From: Phyto melanocephala
Lineage: Eukaryota > Arthropoda > Insecta > Diptera > Rhinophoridae
Reading direction: 5' to 3'
Length of the DNA: 64,000 nucleotides
NCBI GenBank assembly: GCA_941918925.1
Contig: OW799233.1
Span: forward strand, 5,758,001-5,822,000
The position numbers and the translations under genes are program-made. This document shows positions 45,197 to 56,936 of the stretch, piece by piece. The notes under the pieces were generated by a model. The model ran no database searches. It was not told the DNA's origin and saw only the letters and a list, made by a program, of their open reading frames with translations. The first letter of the stretch is position 1; every line of letters starts with the position of its first letter.

Positions 45197-45393
45197 GGTT
45201 AGGTTAGGTAGAACAGGCAGCTGTTGTACAGCTCACTTGGGTCCATTATATTGATCCCTTTGTGATACCTGAATAGAAAAGTAAGAATAGAATAGAAAAG
45301 AAGCAGACAAGTCCAGAGTCTCCGGCGGGAATCGAACCCGCAACCCCTAAGCTAGCAGAACAGCCCACTGCTGACTAGTCCATCGGGGCACCC
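45197..45393 (-). mobile_element. tRNA-derived SINE, copy 3
   Basis: Minus-strand head GGTGCCCCGATGGACTAGTC with an A-box-like core, a perfect B box GGTTCGATTCC and the GGAGACTCTGGACTTGTC block shared with copy 2. The 3' body and tail differ (CCTAACCTAA tail), so it is a distinct subfamily. A perfect 13-bp target duplication TATATTTTATATA lies at 45184-45196 and 45394-45406. Confidence 0.93.
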
Positions 45394-45406
45394 TATATTT
45401 TATATA

Positions 45407-46555
45407 AATGTATATACATATATTTAAGGCTCAAACAGAATCTCAAAATAACTAAGCACTTGGAAATTTTGAAATAGTAATAAGCTCCAGAACTGCGGTA
45501 CACCATATATATCGTATATATAATTTATGGGATAAAATCAATTTGAAAATTGGAATATTTTGAGTTGTGTCGTTATTGCATATAGTGTGTAATATGACTA
45601 AAAGTATATATGTACGTACATGTGTGGTATATTACATGCAGAATTTACAGCTGAATGGTTACAAACAATGAAGTTACAAGGAATGGTTGCCAACTCACAT
45701 TTGACCATATAAACGTGATGTGACTTGATTACATGCTGTTGCACTGAATCCAGTTAGTTACATCATAATCAATACTTTTAGTTTAAACCAAATTAAACTT
45801 AAACAGAAGCATGTTGTTACGATGGATTTAAAGGGAAAATAAATAAAAGGATTAAGTAAATTTTTAGAAAAATAAGGCATAAAGAAAAAAATGTATGTCG
45901 TTATAGTTGTTAAGAAGATTATTTGGTAACAAAATCATGCTACTTAATATAAATTTATATTGGCCGGAAACATTATTTCAACAAGAGGCGCTGCTATTGT
46001 TTAGTAAATCGTTTAGTAATTTACAATATAAGAGTTTTTGCTGATTCTGCTAATTTTGCACTATGGAGTCAAAATTATAAAAAAAAATCTTTGCCGGAAA
46101 AAGCAGAACAGAAAAGAATACAACTTTGTTCAAAACAATTTACGATTTACTGAAATGCTTTCATATAAAAAACATATAAAGAAAGTCATACAAGTTTACA
46201 ATTTTACTATAATAACACTTTATAATTTTGCAACTCAGTTGAACTTTGCATGAAAAAATTTAAACAAGTTGCAATTCAATTTAACTATGTATTCAACTGT
46301 GTAAGTTATAGGAATGCGACTGCCATTTACAACGATTTTTTGGCCGAAAATATTCGTTACAAAAATTAATATACGTTGAGCAAGGTGAATTCATACACGT
46401 GAAATTATTAGCTCATCTGATGGGGAAGTATTTTGTAACAATTTGTTGAACTTGCCGTAATTTTATTTATTAATGCAAGGATGGAAAATAAGATTTTTGT
46501 TTCGGTATTAAACAATTAACTTTTGTGTTTTTTTTTTCATTATAAATATATTAAA
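45407..46555. other. AT-rich non-coding stretch
   Basis: No gene or element end recognised in about 1.15 kb. Confidence 0.4.
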
Positions 46556-47178
46556 CTAGTCAAACCCGGCGCGCGTTGCTGCGCCCCTTAATGAATCAAA
46601 ATGCATTCTGAATTTTTATTGAATATCAAGTGCAAAAACCTAAAAATTATAATTTTTTTATGGGCGTGGCCCTGCCCACTTTTCTAATAACGAAATTGTA
46701 AAGTCATAAAAGCTCAATATGTGTGCAAAGTTTCAGAAAAATCGGTCCAGTGCAAGTACCTCAAAATGATAACTTTTTTTTATGGGCGTGGCCCTGCCCA
46801 CTTTTCTAATCACGAAATTATTTAGTCATGAGGGCTCGATATGTGTGCAAAGTTTCAGAAAAATCGGTTCAGTGCAAGTACCTCAAACTTATAACTTTTT
46901 CTTATGGGCGTGGCCCTGCCCACTTTTCTAATCACGAAATTATTCAGTCATGAGAGCTCGATATGTGTGCAAAGTTTCAGAAAAATCGGTCATGTGCAAG
47001 TAGCTCAAAATGATAAATTATTTTTTACGGGCGTGGCACGCCCACTTTTTTCCACCCATAAACACTCCCTGGTATGTGTACAACAACTTACCAAAGTTTG
47101 AGCCCGATCGGTTTTACAGTTTCGGAGTCTATAGCTAACACACACACACACACAGAGTTTCACTTTTATATATATAGA
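46556..47178 (-). mobile_element. Non-autonomous Helitron, copy 5 (four units)
   Basis: CTAG at 46556 preceded by A, the intact hairpin AACCCGGCGCGCGTT-type stem, four internal units each with TGGGCGTGGCCCTGCCCAC and TTTCAGAAAAATCGGTC, and the 5' terminus TCTATATATATAAAAGTG at 47178 followed by T. Only 4 bp separate it from the next Helitron in the same orientation. Confidence 0.9.
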
Positions 47179-47182
47179 TTTA

Positions 47183-47677
47183 CTAGCCAAACCCGGCGCG
47201 CGTTGCTACGCCCCTTAATGAATCAATTTGCATTCTGAATTTTTATTGAATATCAAGTGCAAAAACCCAAAAATTATAATTTTTTTTATGGGCGTGGCCC
47301 TGCCCACTTTTCTAGTAACGTAAGTCATGACAGCTTAGTGTGTGTGCAAAGCTTTAGAAAAATCCGTCCAGCGCACGTACCTGAAAATTTAAAAATTTTT
47401 ATAGGCGTGGCCCCGCCCACTTTTCTAATCACGAAATTATTTAGTCATGAGAGCTCGATATGTGTGCAAAGTTTCAGAAAAATCGGTCAAGTGCAAGTAG
47501 CTAAAACTGATAACTAATTTTTATGGGCGTGGCCCCACCCACTTTTTTCCACCCATAAACACTCCCTGGTATGTGTACAACAACTTGCCAAAGTTTGAGT
47601 CCGATCGGTTTTACAGTTTCGGAGTCTATAGCTAACACACACACACACACACAGAGTTTCACTTTTATATATATAGA
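47183..47677 (-). mobile_element. Non-autonomous Helitron, copy 6 (three units)
   Basis: Starts with A-CTAG and the same GC-rich 3' stem as copy 5, and ends TCTATATATATAAAAGTG before T at 47678. It has three internal units and a long CA/TG microsatellite at its 5' side. Its first 80 bp are nearly identical to those of copy 5, so the two probably arose close in time, either as independent insertions at neighbouring AT sites or as a tandem transfer product. Confidence 0.9.
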
Positions 47678-47679
47678 TT

Positions 47680-49937
47680 TATATTTGTTGCTTTTGCACA
47701 ATTTATAATGTGTATCACACTATATCCTTTTTTTAATCAAATTTTATTATATGAAATATATCACAACTACTTTTCCAACTCTGTATCTGTTGTAGCAATT
47801 CGCTGAATAAGACTTGCACCCATACAAGGCCCATTACGCATTGATAAATTAAACTAAATTCGCTTTCTTATATCATTGTCAAACTTTTAAGGCGAATTTA
47901 TTTATGATAATTGAAAGCAAAAAACTATCAGCTGATCGGTTATGGTTATCTTGTTTTCTGTACCTTATTTCTAACGTCGGGTAATGATGAACAAATGAGT
48001 AAATGTGACTATGTTCGGCTTTCTTTTTCAAGTGTTTCAAGGAAAACGATTACTCTCTCTCAAAAAGAGAGTCAAACTATAGTTTGTTCTAAACAGTTTG
48101 GTTAATCAGCCTTTAAAAATGTTATTATTTATCAAAAAAAAAAATTTCAAGGCGACAACAAATGTAAACATAAGAGTTATGTGCACGTTAAACCTCTGAC
48201 AAATATTGCTTAATTAAATTAATTTAATTATCAGGAAAGCAAGAGTTCTAAAAATAACAAACTTGATTCTATAAAGCATTCAAAGGTGTAAACTTTAAGT
48301 GGGGAATTAATATGCTGATCAGCATCAGATAAACCAGAAGCAGAGACAAAAATATTTATATAATTAAAATTTAGATGTGAACTCTAATGCATTTTTCAAA
48401 ATATTGTCATCTATTAAAGCATTATTTTGATTAAGTCTGGTCACCCTCTAAGCATTTTTTTTTTTCTTAGAAAAACAAGTGATAAAATTTTAATTAAAAA
48501 TTAAAAAGTTACAAAAATTAATAGATGATAAAGAATGCCCTTTTCCTTTTTTAATAAAAATGCGTATTTTTTTGAGATAGTTTTGATTTTTTTACTTAAT
48601 TGTAAAGAAGACAAGTTCCCATAAGTATGGATGAAATATGTGTCAAATGGCAATGTGAATGTATCTCGCGTTGGATCTTGGGTTTTAGTTCAGAGATTGT
48701 TTCAGGATTATTCTTATAATCCCATAAGGGGTACTATTAAAAAAAATTTTGTTTTACTTATACTTACCGCACACCTACCGAAAAACGACCCCCCCAGAAG
48801 CTTAAGCTGGATCCGCACCTGCCTGTACCCTGCAATTTATAGATAGCTGTCAAAAATGTTTCCTTACGAATAGCCAACATGCCTCGTATAGCATCGAATT
48901 AATTGGCCACGATCTTGACACACATTCCACGCTGCAATATTCTTCTCATTATGGTCTCGTTATAATATATTTAATCCCATATCATCTAATAATACACACA
49001 GAGATCAAATTTTTTCGCATGATATGATATATATTACAATAGTCCTTTTAACATTTAACAGAACATACATATAAATATGTGAGTAAATTACAATTATGTT
49101 TAATGTTTGTATCAACCTTTTCATATACGTATATATGTATATATGTATAAATGTATGTATGACATTTCCAACAAACTTCCCTCTTCAAAATTGCTTAATG
49201 CCAATTAACTGTACATCCTTGCTAATAAAAAATTAAATTTGAACAAAAATAAACGTTGAACAAAAAGAAACATTGAATGCAACTGAAAACAAACGAAGAA
49301 AAAATATGTATGTGTATGCATGCATGTGTGTATGTGCGTTAATAATAGTAGTTGATTTAACTGATAATTGTTTTTTATATGCTCGTTTTACATTTAACGA
49401 TATTGCGAGAAACATGAATAAGCCAACACGGCCATACAAACAGTAACAATTTATTGTAAAAATATTCGTATCTTGTGCGATTGACAATGTGCTGATAGAC
49501 AAATGATTGATTGCTTTAAAACAAACTTATCAAGTGCGCACCAAAAAAAAAATACTAAAAATAATCCACAATAAAAACCATTTTGTTTTTTCCAATAGCC
49601 AACATTTCAGTAAATTTTATGCATTTTATGCATTTAATTAAAAAAATCAGAAATCAGCAAATAATAAAAGTTGATTTTATAAATGTTGATGTTTTAAACT
49701 ATTAAAGGTGCCCTTTTAAATGTTATTTTTTAAGGATTTAACAAGTAAGTGAACTACAATTTAATTTGATATACATATATTTATGTTGTAAGCTATATTG
49801 ATTTAAAAACTAGACAAACTTAATTTAAGCAATGAATGACAGTTAAGAGAAATGAATTAGGTGTCCTACGCGATTTGTACTCGGGATATTCTAATATCTT
49901 GATTATTGTTGGGCGAGTGAATCAGCTAAAAGACATA
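47680..49937. other. AT-rich stretch, no recognised gene
   Basis: Within it, 48750-48840 is GC-richer (CGACCCCCCCAGAAGC, GGATCCGCACCTGCC) and may be a fragment of an unidentified transposon. ATGTATGT/ATATGT microsatellites occur at 49.12-49.16 kb and 49.30-49.34 kb. No coding region was identified. Confidence 0.4.
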
Positions 49938-50054
49938 GGGCCGTATTCATAAAAAATATTTTAGGTTTATTAAAGGCTTATTTGACAGATTTTGTAGAGA
50001 AATTTGTCAAAAAAGCCTTCAATAAACCTAAAATATTTTTTATGAATACGGCCC
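49938..50054. mobile_element. Foldback MITE, intact copy
   Basis: GGGCCGTATTCATAAAAAAT at the left and its inverse at the right form arms of about 50 bp with few mismatches around a short centre, 117 bp in total. A worn second copy is at 31583-31685, which shows it is a family. No target duplication could be fixed with certainty. Confidence 0.85.
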
Positions 50055-50786
50055 GTAATCAACAGAGAAGACTATTTGTCACTATTCTTCGATTTCATGC
50101 CTATAGTTGAAATCACTTTCCTGAAAAGAGCTGTATGCATGAATGATCAAGGGAATCTCTATATATAGTGATGGATCGAAAATATACTCTGAAATTAAAG
50201 CAGATACCTCAAAAAATAGTGATTGAGAAGTCGTATATTTTAAGTGACCAATGTACTGTATTCTAAGCGGAAATTTTTATAATTAAGAAAGCGGCTAACC
50301 TGGCTTACGAAATTAATCAACTAGTGATGCAACACATAACATACATACATTTGTCACTAGTCAAGCTGCTCTAAAATTCAATAATATCAAATCAGCAGTT
50401 GAAAACGCTGGTCAATATATAACTGATTAAAATATATGAATTGTTTGCTTTATGGATTGCAAGAATTTTTCCTTCTCAATGTTCTAAGCTTGCATATCGG
50501 ATTATTACAAAAGATTCATTGGTCTCTGCATAGAGCAGGCAATATTTGTAAATTATTGACACTATTACCTGGATGTTCTTAAACCTAACCTTACCGAATT
50601 TAAGCAATGTAAATATGTATAAAGGAAATTAAGTATTTGATTTATTACATCAAATAGAAATTGTAGAAATTTCACAGCTGGTTGCCCTATAAATTATGTA
50701 TAAAACTAAATATAACTTGTACCTCACAAAAGTAGTCTACGTCATGTTTTCTTACTATAAATTACACTATGCTAGTTGAAAAAACA
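50055..50786. other. AT-rich non-coding stretch
   Basis: No gene or element end recognised. The composition is not repetitive, and no frame longer than a few dozen codons is visible. Confidence 0.4.
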
Positions 50787-51739
50787 GACAAGCCGGGCAC
50801 CTGGCTTTTTAACATAATTCGCTGAATCTAGTGGTGCCCGCAGTTTTTTAAGATTGGCTCTGGTTTTTGAGATATACCGTTATTTCGAAAATGGAGGAGG
50901 TTGCACAACATATGTTCGCGTAACTCAAAAACGCTTTAGCTTATTGAAAAAACTTAAAAAACCGAAATTCCGCAATAAAATAAGTAAAACTTTTTTCTAA
51001 TATCCGCAGTCGTTTTAGAAACATAATTTTTTTTTTTGAAAAAAAAATTAATTTTTTTAACAAAATTTCAAAATTTTTGTTTTTTAAAAATTCATAAAAA
51101 ATTAGCTAGGCTTCTAGTTTTTTGCAGACATATAAAAAACGAAGCTGCAAACAAAACAAGCCATAAATGTTTAAAATATGTTAGCAACTTTTGATTTTAT
51201 TCACAAAAGTCGACAAATTTTAATTAATTTAAGAATTTCATTAAACGCAACCCCCCTTAGGGATTGTGATAAAGGGAAAGTATAATTTGAGAAAATGTTT
51301 AGAACAAAAAACATTGGAGGTCGGTCATACATTTTATCCCCCTAGGAGTGAATCCTAGGCCTTAGAAACAAATGATGGGAATGAAAAATAAAGTTGCGCT
51401 GGGCATACATTTGGCTCGTGTAGGGGTAACTCAGGCACTGCAGGTGCAAAATTTAAGGCTAGGGTTCTACGCGAATAAAAAACAAAGTTCCAAACAAAAG
51501 AAGCTATTAGTGATTAAAGTCTGTCAACAACTTTGTATTTTTTCAGAAAAGATGAAATTTTTTAATTTTTTTAATAACCAAACTTTTAAAACATTTATTT
51601 TTGTTAAGTAGTTAAAGTTAAAGTTTTTAATAATTTTTTTAAAAAAAAAATTTTATTTTTCGAGCTTGAGGTCCGTTAAAAACATTAAAATAAATAATTT
51701 AAATCATGCCAATATTTCGATATTCGTGCCCAGCTTGTC
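50787..51739. mobile_element. Candidate TIR element, GACAAGC-GGGCAC ends
   Basis: GACAAGCCGGGCAC at 50787 and GTGCCCAGCTTGTC at 51726-51739 are inverted with one mismatch over 14 bp. The 953-bp interior includes long A/T homopolymers and a moderate-GC patch near 51.37-51.48 kb but no recognisable transposase. A target duplication was not found, so the call rests on the inverted ends only. Confidence 0.4.
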
Positions 51740-52559
51740 ACGAAAAAAAGTGTCAATTTCATGCACAGTGTTATTATTAAAATTCTGATAGCATTTTTTC
51801 ATTTTAAAAAATATGGTCGTCTTTATCCTTATTTAATTTGTCTATATTTTAGTGTTGTTTAAATATTAAGGTCATCTTCTATATTTGCAAACATTTGAAT
51901 GGCTAAATTGACTCAAAACGGAGTCATTTAAAAACGAACATTATATTTTATTACATACATACATATGTACATACATGTGTAGAGGAAAAATTAAAACGTA
52001 TTATCAACTACCAAGGACAATCTACATGTTTACTACATTAAATAAATAATTGAACAAGCACATATTTTTGCTTACTTGCAAACATTTATTCACATGTACT
52101 AATACAGACAAACAACTTACAAACAAGTAGACAATTCTTAACAGAGTAGAAAAACAAAAGCATAAAACGATACTATATAGAGAACATGTAGCATAAAGGG
52201 TGAGTCACAGAGTTTCCCAAAATGGGAAGGGTTGTTTGATAGTATACTTTTTTTTTTTAAATTTCACTTTCTTGGTTTTATAAGGAGTTTTTGATAGATT
52301 TTATCTTGTTTTTTATAATTTTTAATATATTCCCTTATTAAAAACTAAATAAGTGTACAAAAAAATATTATTTTTATTGAAATGTCCTATCCGTGGAAAA
52401 TTACTAAATCTGCGTTTACATTGAACAGGTTTTCTTGCAGAAAGTTTTTCTTTTCACTTTCGAATTGTATGTTAATGAAAGAGAAAGGAACAAAAACAGG
52501 TTCATAATTTCATGTGCTTAGTTTTATCTTTTATTATTTTAGACCTGACGTTAGTTGCG
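51740..52559. other. AT-rich non-coding stretch
   Basis: ATACATACATATGT-type microsatellite near 51.95 kb; otherwise no recognisable features. Confidence 0.45.
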
Positions 52560-52561
52560 TA

Positions 52562-54074
52562 CACGCAAAGAAAAGTGGTAACCATAATCGAAGAGCAACA
52601 TACTATGATTGAATTGTATAATTATGTTTAAAATAATAATGGTTACCAGTTATCATTATTATGTTTAATTTAAGTATCATTCAATAATCATATATATGGC
52701 TACAATAGAAATCGACAATCTTTGCTTTGTTACGGCAAATTATTGTCTTTTTCTGTAACACTCACAAATTGATTGTACTTACCAATTTAATTGCAATTTT
52801 TTACCAATATTTTTTTACATTTTCTCGTTTATTTTTAAATTTATTTTAATTTTTCAAAATTTTTGTTCCTTTTTTTGGCATCTCAAACTTTTAAAATAAT
52901 AAAAATTTATTCAGCAAGAAGAAGAACAATTGAAATCAAATTATTATTAAAAAAAATCTCACTTATTATTTAATGATTATTTTTAATTTTTAATGATTTT
53001 GAATATAATGTTATTTTTATACCCTTCACACAGTGAAAAAGGGTATATATAGGTTTGTCATTCCGTGTGAAATTTCTACAATTTTCATTTCCGACCCCAT
53101 AAAGTATATATTTTCTGAAAGCTTATGAATAGGGGAGTCGATTAAGCCCTGTCAGTCTGTCCGTCTGTCCGTCTGACCGTCTGACCGTCTGTCCGTGTGT
53201 ATGTTGAAATCAACTTTTTGAAGCCCCTCGACATAGGTTGGACCCGGGTAAGGTATTAAAATATCAGAAATATTCGGGAGTAGATCGCTATTTAAAACCA
53301 GAAACATCGGTACATAAACAACTGAGATATGAGCAAAAACCCACGACCACCTCGATTTTTTTTTCACAAAAACAACATTACAACAACAACATACATACAT
53401 ACAAACGTGTATACTGGTTAGAGAAAACGTGGCATCGAATCCCAACTGAGCCAAAAAAAATTTTTTTTTAATTTTTTTAAAAATTTTTTTTAAATTTTTT
53501 TTTTTATTTTTTTTTTATTTTTTATTTAATATATTATTTATATTTTTATTATTATTTTTTTTTTTAATTTTTTTTTAATTTTTTTTTTAATTTTTTTTTT
53601 ATTTTTTTTTTTTTTATATATGTATATTATATATAAAATAATTTTTTTTTTAAATTTTTTTTTAATTTTTTTTTTTAATTTTTTTTTTAATTTTTTTTTA
53701 AATTTTTTTTAATTTTTTTTTTTTTTCGTTTTTTTAACATACATACGTGTACGTATTTCATATGGGATGAATGGTGATACAAGCAACTGTTATTGCATGA
53801 CTACACGTTGTGAAGGGTATATAAGATTCGGCATGGCCGAATATAGCGCTCTTACTTGTTGTCAAATTAATTTTTTTAAATCATACTATTTTAAAATGAT
53901 AACCATTTTGAAATTTTTACGAAAAGTAAACATTATCTGCTTGATTATCGTGACAAAATATATGATGAAATGAAACAAAAATAACTATTACTTGTTTTCG
54001 ACAACCAAATATTGTTATAGAAAAAATAATATGGCCGTCGTGATCATGTCGTAACCATGGTTTTTATTTGCGTG
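52562..54074. mobile_element. TIR element with TA duplication, host of a nested repeat
   Basis: The left end CACGCAAAGAAAA and the inverted right end CACGCAAATAAAA differ at one of 13 bases, and TA flanks both ends (52560-52561 and 54075-54076). GGTAACCAT and its inverse lie just inside the ends. No transposase is seen. About 840 bp of the interior is the nested TATACCC repeat at 53020-53861. Confidence 0.55.
53020..53861 (+). repeat. TATACCCTTCAC/ATTCGGC dispersed element, long copy
   Basis: Starts TATACCCTTCACACAGTG and ends GAAGGGTATATAAG, then the palindromic ATTCGGCATGGCCGAAT and AGCGCTCTTACTTGTT. Internal landmarks in order are TTTGTCATTCCG, CCGACCCCATAAAG, a CTGTCCGT/CTGACCGT microsatellite, TTGAAATCAACTTTTTG, a tRNA-like GGCATCGAATCCC block and a 270-bp A/T tract. 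Compared with 57699-58098 the middle block containing GGCATCGAATCCC is in inverted orientation. Non-coding; the mechanism of movement is unknown to me. Confidence 0.8.
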
Positions 54075-54140
54075 TATATAAGAAATAAAACTTTATGAAA
54101 TAAATTTTTTTTTTTGTGTAAATGCAGAAACCAGTAAAAA

Positions 54141-54640
54141 AAGTTAGAGTGCTATATTCGGCCGTGCCGAATCTGATAATACCCTTTACCATCATGCACA
54201 TAGGTATAATATATTTCATGTTACACGCCATTTTTCCTTATTATTTCCGACGACATCCTTGATTTTGAATATATACGTAGTTAACTGTATTCTACTAGTC
54301 AAGCCTTTTCATTTGATACCCATATTGATGGTGTTAAACAAATTTTGTTTTAGGCGCCATCTTCTATTTTACTTTTTTTAATAATTTACTGTATTCTACT
54401 GGTCAAGCCCTTTCATTTGATACCAATATTGAGGGGGTTCAAGAAGTTACATTTTAAAATACCAGATTTTACCCACATAGAAAATTATTGTCCGCCATTT
54501 TGTAGTGCTGGCCAACATGAATTTTAATTTTTTCATAGTGCTTCTATTGCGCTAGTCAAGTCCTTTGAAATGATACCAATATTGACTCTAGAAGCTGAAA
54601 AGATTTTATTTTCGCTTGTAAATTTTTGAATATTTATTTT
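54141..54640 (+). repeat. GTGCTATATTCGGC-type dispersed repeat
   Basis: Starts GTTAGAGTGCTATATTCGG with the palindrome ATTCGGCCGTGCCGAAT. It continues with AATACCCTTTACCATCATGC, CATAGGTATAAT and CGACGACATCC, and two tandem-like phrases TACTGTATTCTACT-GTCAAGCC with TTTCATTTGATACC. The latter phrase recurs, so the repeat has internal duplication. Relatives are at 43611, 60690 and, inverted, at 14480-14920. Confidence 0.75.
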
Positions 54641-56024
54641 AAAAAAAAAATTTTGCCTATAACTTTACTTTACAAAGGTACCAATAAATTATTTATTGGT
54701 GTGGGTTAAAATCAATTTTTAAAAGCCTTCTCATAGTGCACTGAACTGTATGGGGTATTAGTCCTTTGGAAATATTCTAGAATAAATCACTATTATAAAA
54801 AATTAAAAAAAAAATTAATAAAAGATTTTGCATAAATAAAAAATTTCAAAATTTTTTAAAAAAGAAGTTTAACAAAAAATTTTATAAATTATAATAAATA
54901 TTTTTTTAATATTTTTTTTTATTATCGAACTTCATTAGATTCCTAATATAATGTTTATTACGTAAAGCTTTCAAGATCATATTGTTTGAAATGTTTAATT
55001 AAAAACAATTTACTTTTATTTGTTTATAATGAAAGAATGCATTCTTTGATCGGTATTGGTCATAAATATCATAAATATATTAAACTCTCAAGTTGTTAAG
55101 GAAGAGAATTCGATAATCAAATGATTATTCCTACCATAGGTGAAAGAGAATTAAATTAACTACTAACTTATTTTTTCAGTGTATTTCTTCATTATCACAA
55201 ATAAAATGTAATTTTTTTCGTAAATGAAAAATTTACAATAACATGAACTTGAAAACCAGAATTATTTTTTTTTTACAGAAATACATTATATAAAGCCTAG
55301 TAAAAACTCTGGAGAGTTGCAAAATCTTATCTATTTTAAATAGCACAATCTGCAAGTATACATTATGTAATTTTATTGAGAATATTTTTTCATTTTAATA
55401 TATTCCTCTTTGTTTACCAACGATCCATACACATACTTATGTACATTCATAATAACTGGTTTGTTTTAAATAATGTGTATGCAAACATTACATGTATCAT
55501 TGAAAAAATACAACACAATACAATCCAGCACATGAGAATAAGTTAATAAAGTATGAGTGTTTTTTTTTTTTTTTTTTTTTTTTTTTGCCAAATAATAACA
55601 ACTTCTTAATGTAATAATTTGTTTATATTTATTACGTGCAATCAAATGAGTATACGTTCCTATATAATCAAAATATGTGTCTAGGTATGTATATGAATTA
55701 TGAATAACCATTCATTCATTTTATGCTCTCCCGAATTCATATATACATGTACATACACCCTCACTTTGTATGTGTGCAAGTGCATGTAGTCGTAGTGTTC
55801 GAATTGCAATTTGGCCATTAATATTTTTCAGTTGTGATTGCAAGTAAACGAATAAGTGGACTGGCATAAAACACAGTGGTGGGTGCAAACATGTGTCAGC
55901 AGCCACCAAAACCAACAGCAGCAGAAACAACAACATTACAAAATGATAATAAATTTTAATCCTGTCCGGTACAATTCATTTCATATCACATCATATTCAC
56001 TCTTAATTTCTTATTTTCTTGCAG
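54641..56024. other. AT-rich stretch, no confirmed gene
   Basis: Contains a T run of about 27 at 55.56 kb, a short palindrome AAAGAATGCATTCTTT near 55.03 kb and a CAG/CAA-rich patch near 55.89-55.94 kb just upstream of the candidate exon at 56025. Confidence 0.4.
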
Positions 56025-56092
56025 TCTTCTCGGAACATCATCAACCATCATCATCTGTTAGCGAAACCACAGATACAACCAATGATATATGA
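56025..56092 (+). CDS. Candidate terminal coding exon
   Basis: A strong acceptor (TTCACTCTTAATTTCTTATT then TTCTTGCAG) ends at 56024. If the first two bases complete a codon, the frame reads FSEHHQPSSSVSETTDTTND-I and stops at TGA 56090-56092. The Ser/Thr-rich peptide is untypical of random AT-rich translation. The other open phase gives SSRNIINHHHLL and onwards, so the phase is not certain. No partner exon is proven, and the family is unrecognised. Confidence 0.35.
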
Positions 56093-56936
56093 ATGATTAA
56101 AAACGAATTGGGTGTCAGTTAAGAAGATGACGCATTCCAAGGGAAACTTCCTTCTTCATAGCACATGTTCAAATAAATTCTTTATTATTTTTGAAAACAT
56201 TTTAACAAGGAATGCAAAAAATAGGAATCCCTTACATAACTATGTTTGCTAAAATTTTTTTTATTTCGCTTAAAAAAACTTTGTTTAAGGTATTAACAGA
56301 ACAGAATTCTTTGCTGAAGACCCATTAACATCATTGTGTATTGAATTTAACACCACTTATTCGACAGGTTCAATTTTTATTTGCTCTACCGAATAAATCC
56401 GATAAAATTTGTGCAGTAGCCTTAGGGTTATGTTGACTTTGTGGACATCAGTTGGCATACACATGTGAATGAAAAATATTTACAGCAACAAATCTAGTGA
56501 GATTAGATCAAATGAGAGAATAATAAACAATAGATTTGACAGACGCCGTTAAAACAAAATGGCCGCAATAGAAGGTCAACATCGATCCTACCTTATAAGG
56601 AAATTTATTTTAGCTAATTATTTCCTATCGGGTAAAAATCGTTTGCCAACAATTTGGAAGCAAACATCAATATATCTGTCCATCTGTACACTTAAGCATT
56701 TAATCATTGAGGTACGCATATATGCATAGAAGTATGCGTATAGAAGTTTGAATATCAGCAATTCTTATGCATCTTCGGTATAATTGTTTATCTTACTGCT
56801 TCAATATTATACTCATACACACAGATGTACAATGACCAACATACACATTAACACTGGCACTTATGCACATTCACAAACGGAATTCAATCCATTATAGTTG
56901 ATTAATAACTTTTTGTTTTTGTTGTTGCATTTGCAG

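Noticed and set aside
45197..45215. GGTTAGGTTAGG run resembling the insect telomere repeat TTAGG
   Set aside because: It is the simple-repeat tail of the SINE at 45197-45393, bounded exactly by the target duplication. Higher flies also lack TTAGG telomeres.
53152..53471. Open frames over the CTGTCCGT microsatellite on both strands
   Set aside because: They fall inside the TATACCC dispersed element and reflect the microsatellite and A/T tract.
55172..55190. TTTTTTCAGTGTA as the right end of a CACTGAAAAAA-type TIR element
   Set aside because: No convincing matching left end was found within several kilobases.
55721..55936. Minus-strand frame beginning with a leucine-rich, signal-peptide-like segment
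   Set aside because: The hydrophobic stretch is simply the complement of a CAG/CAA-rich patch. The rest has no protein-like pattern.
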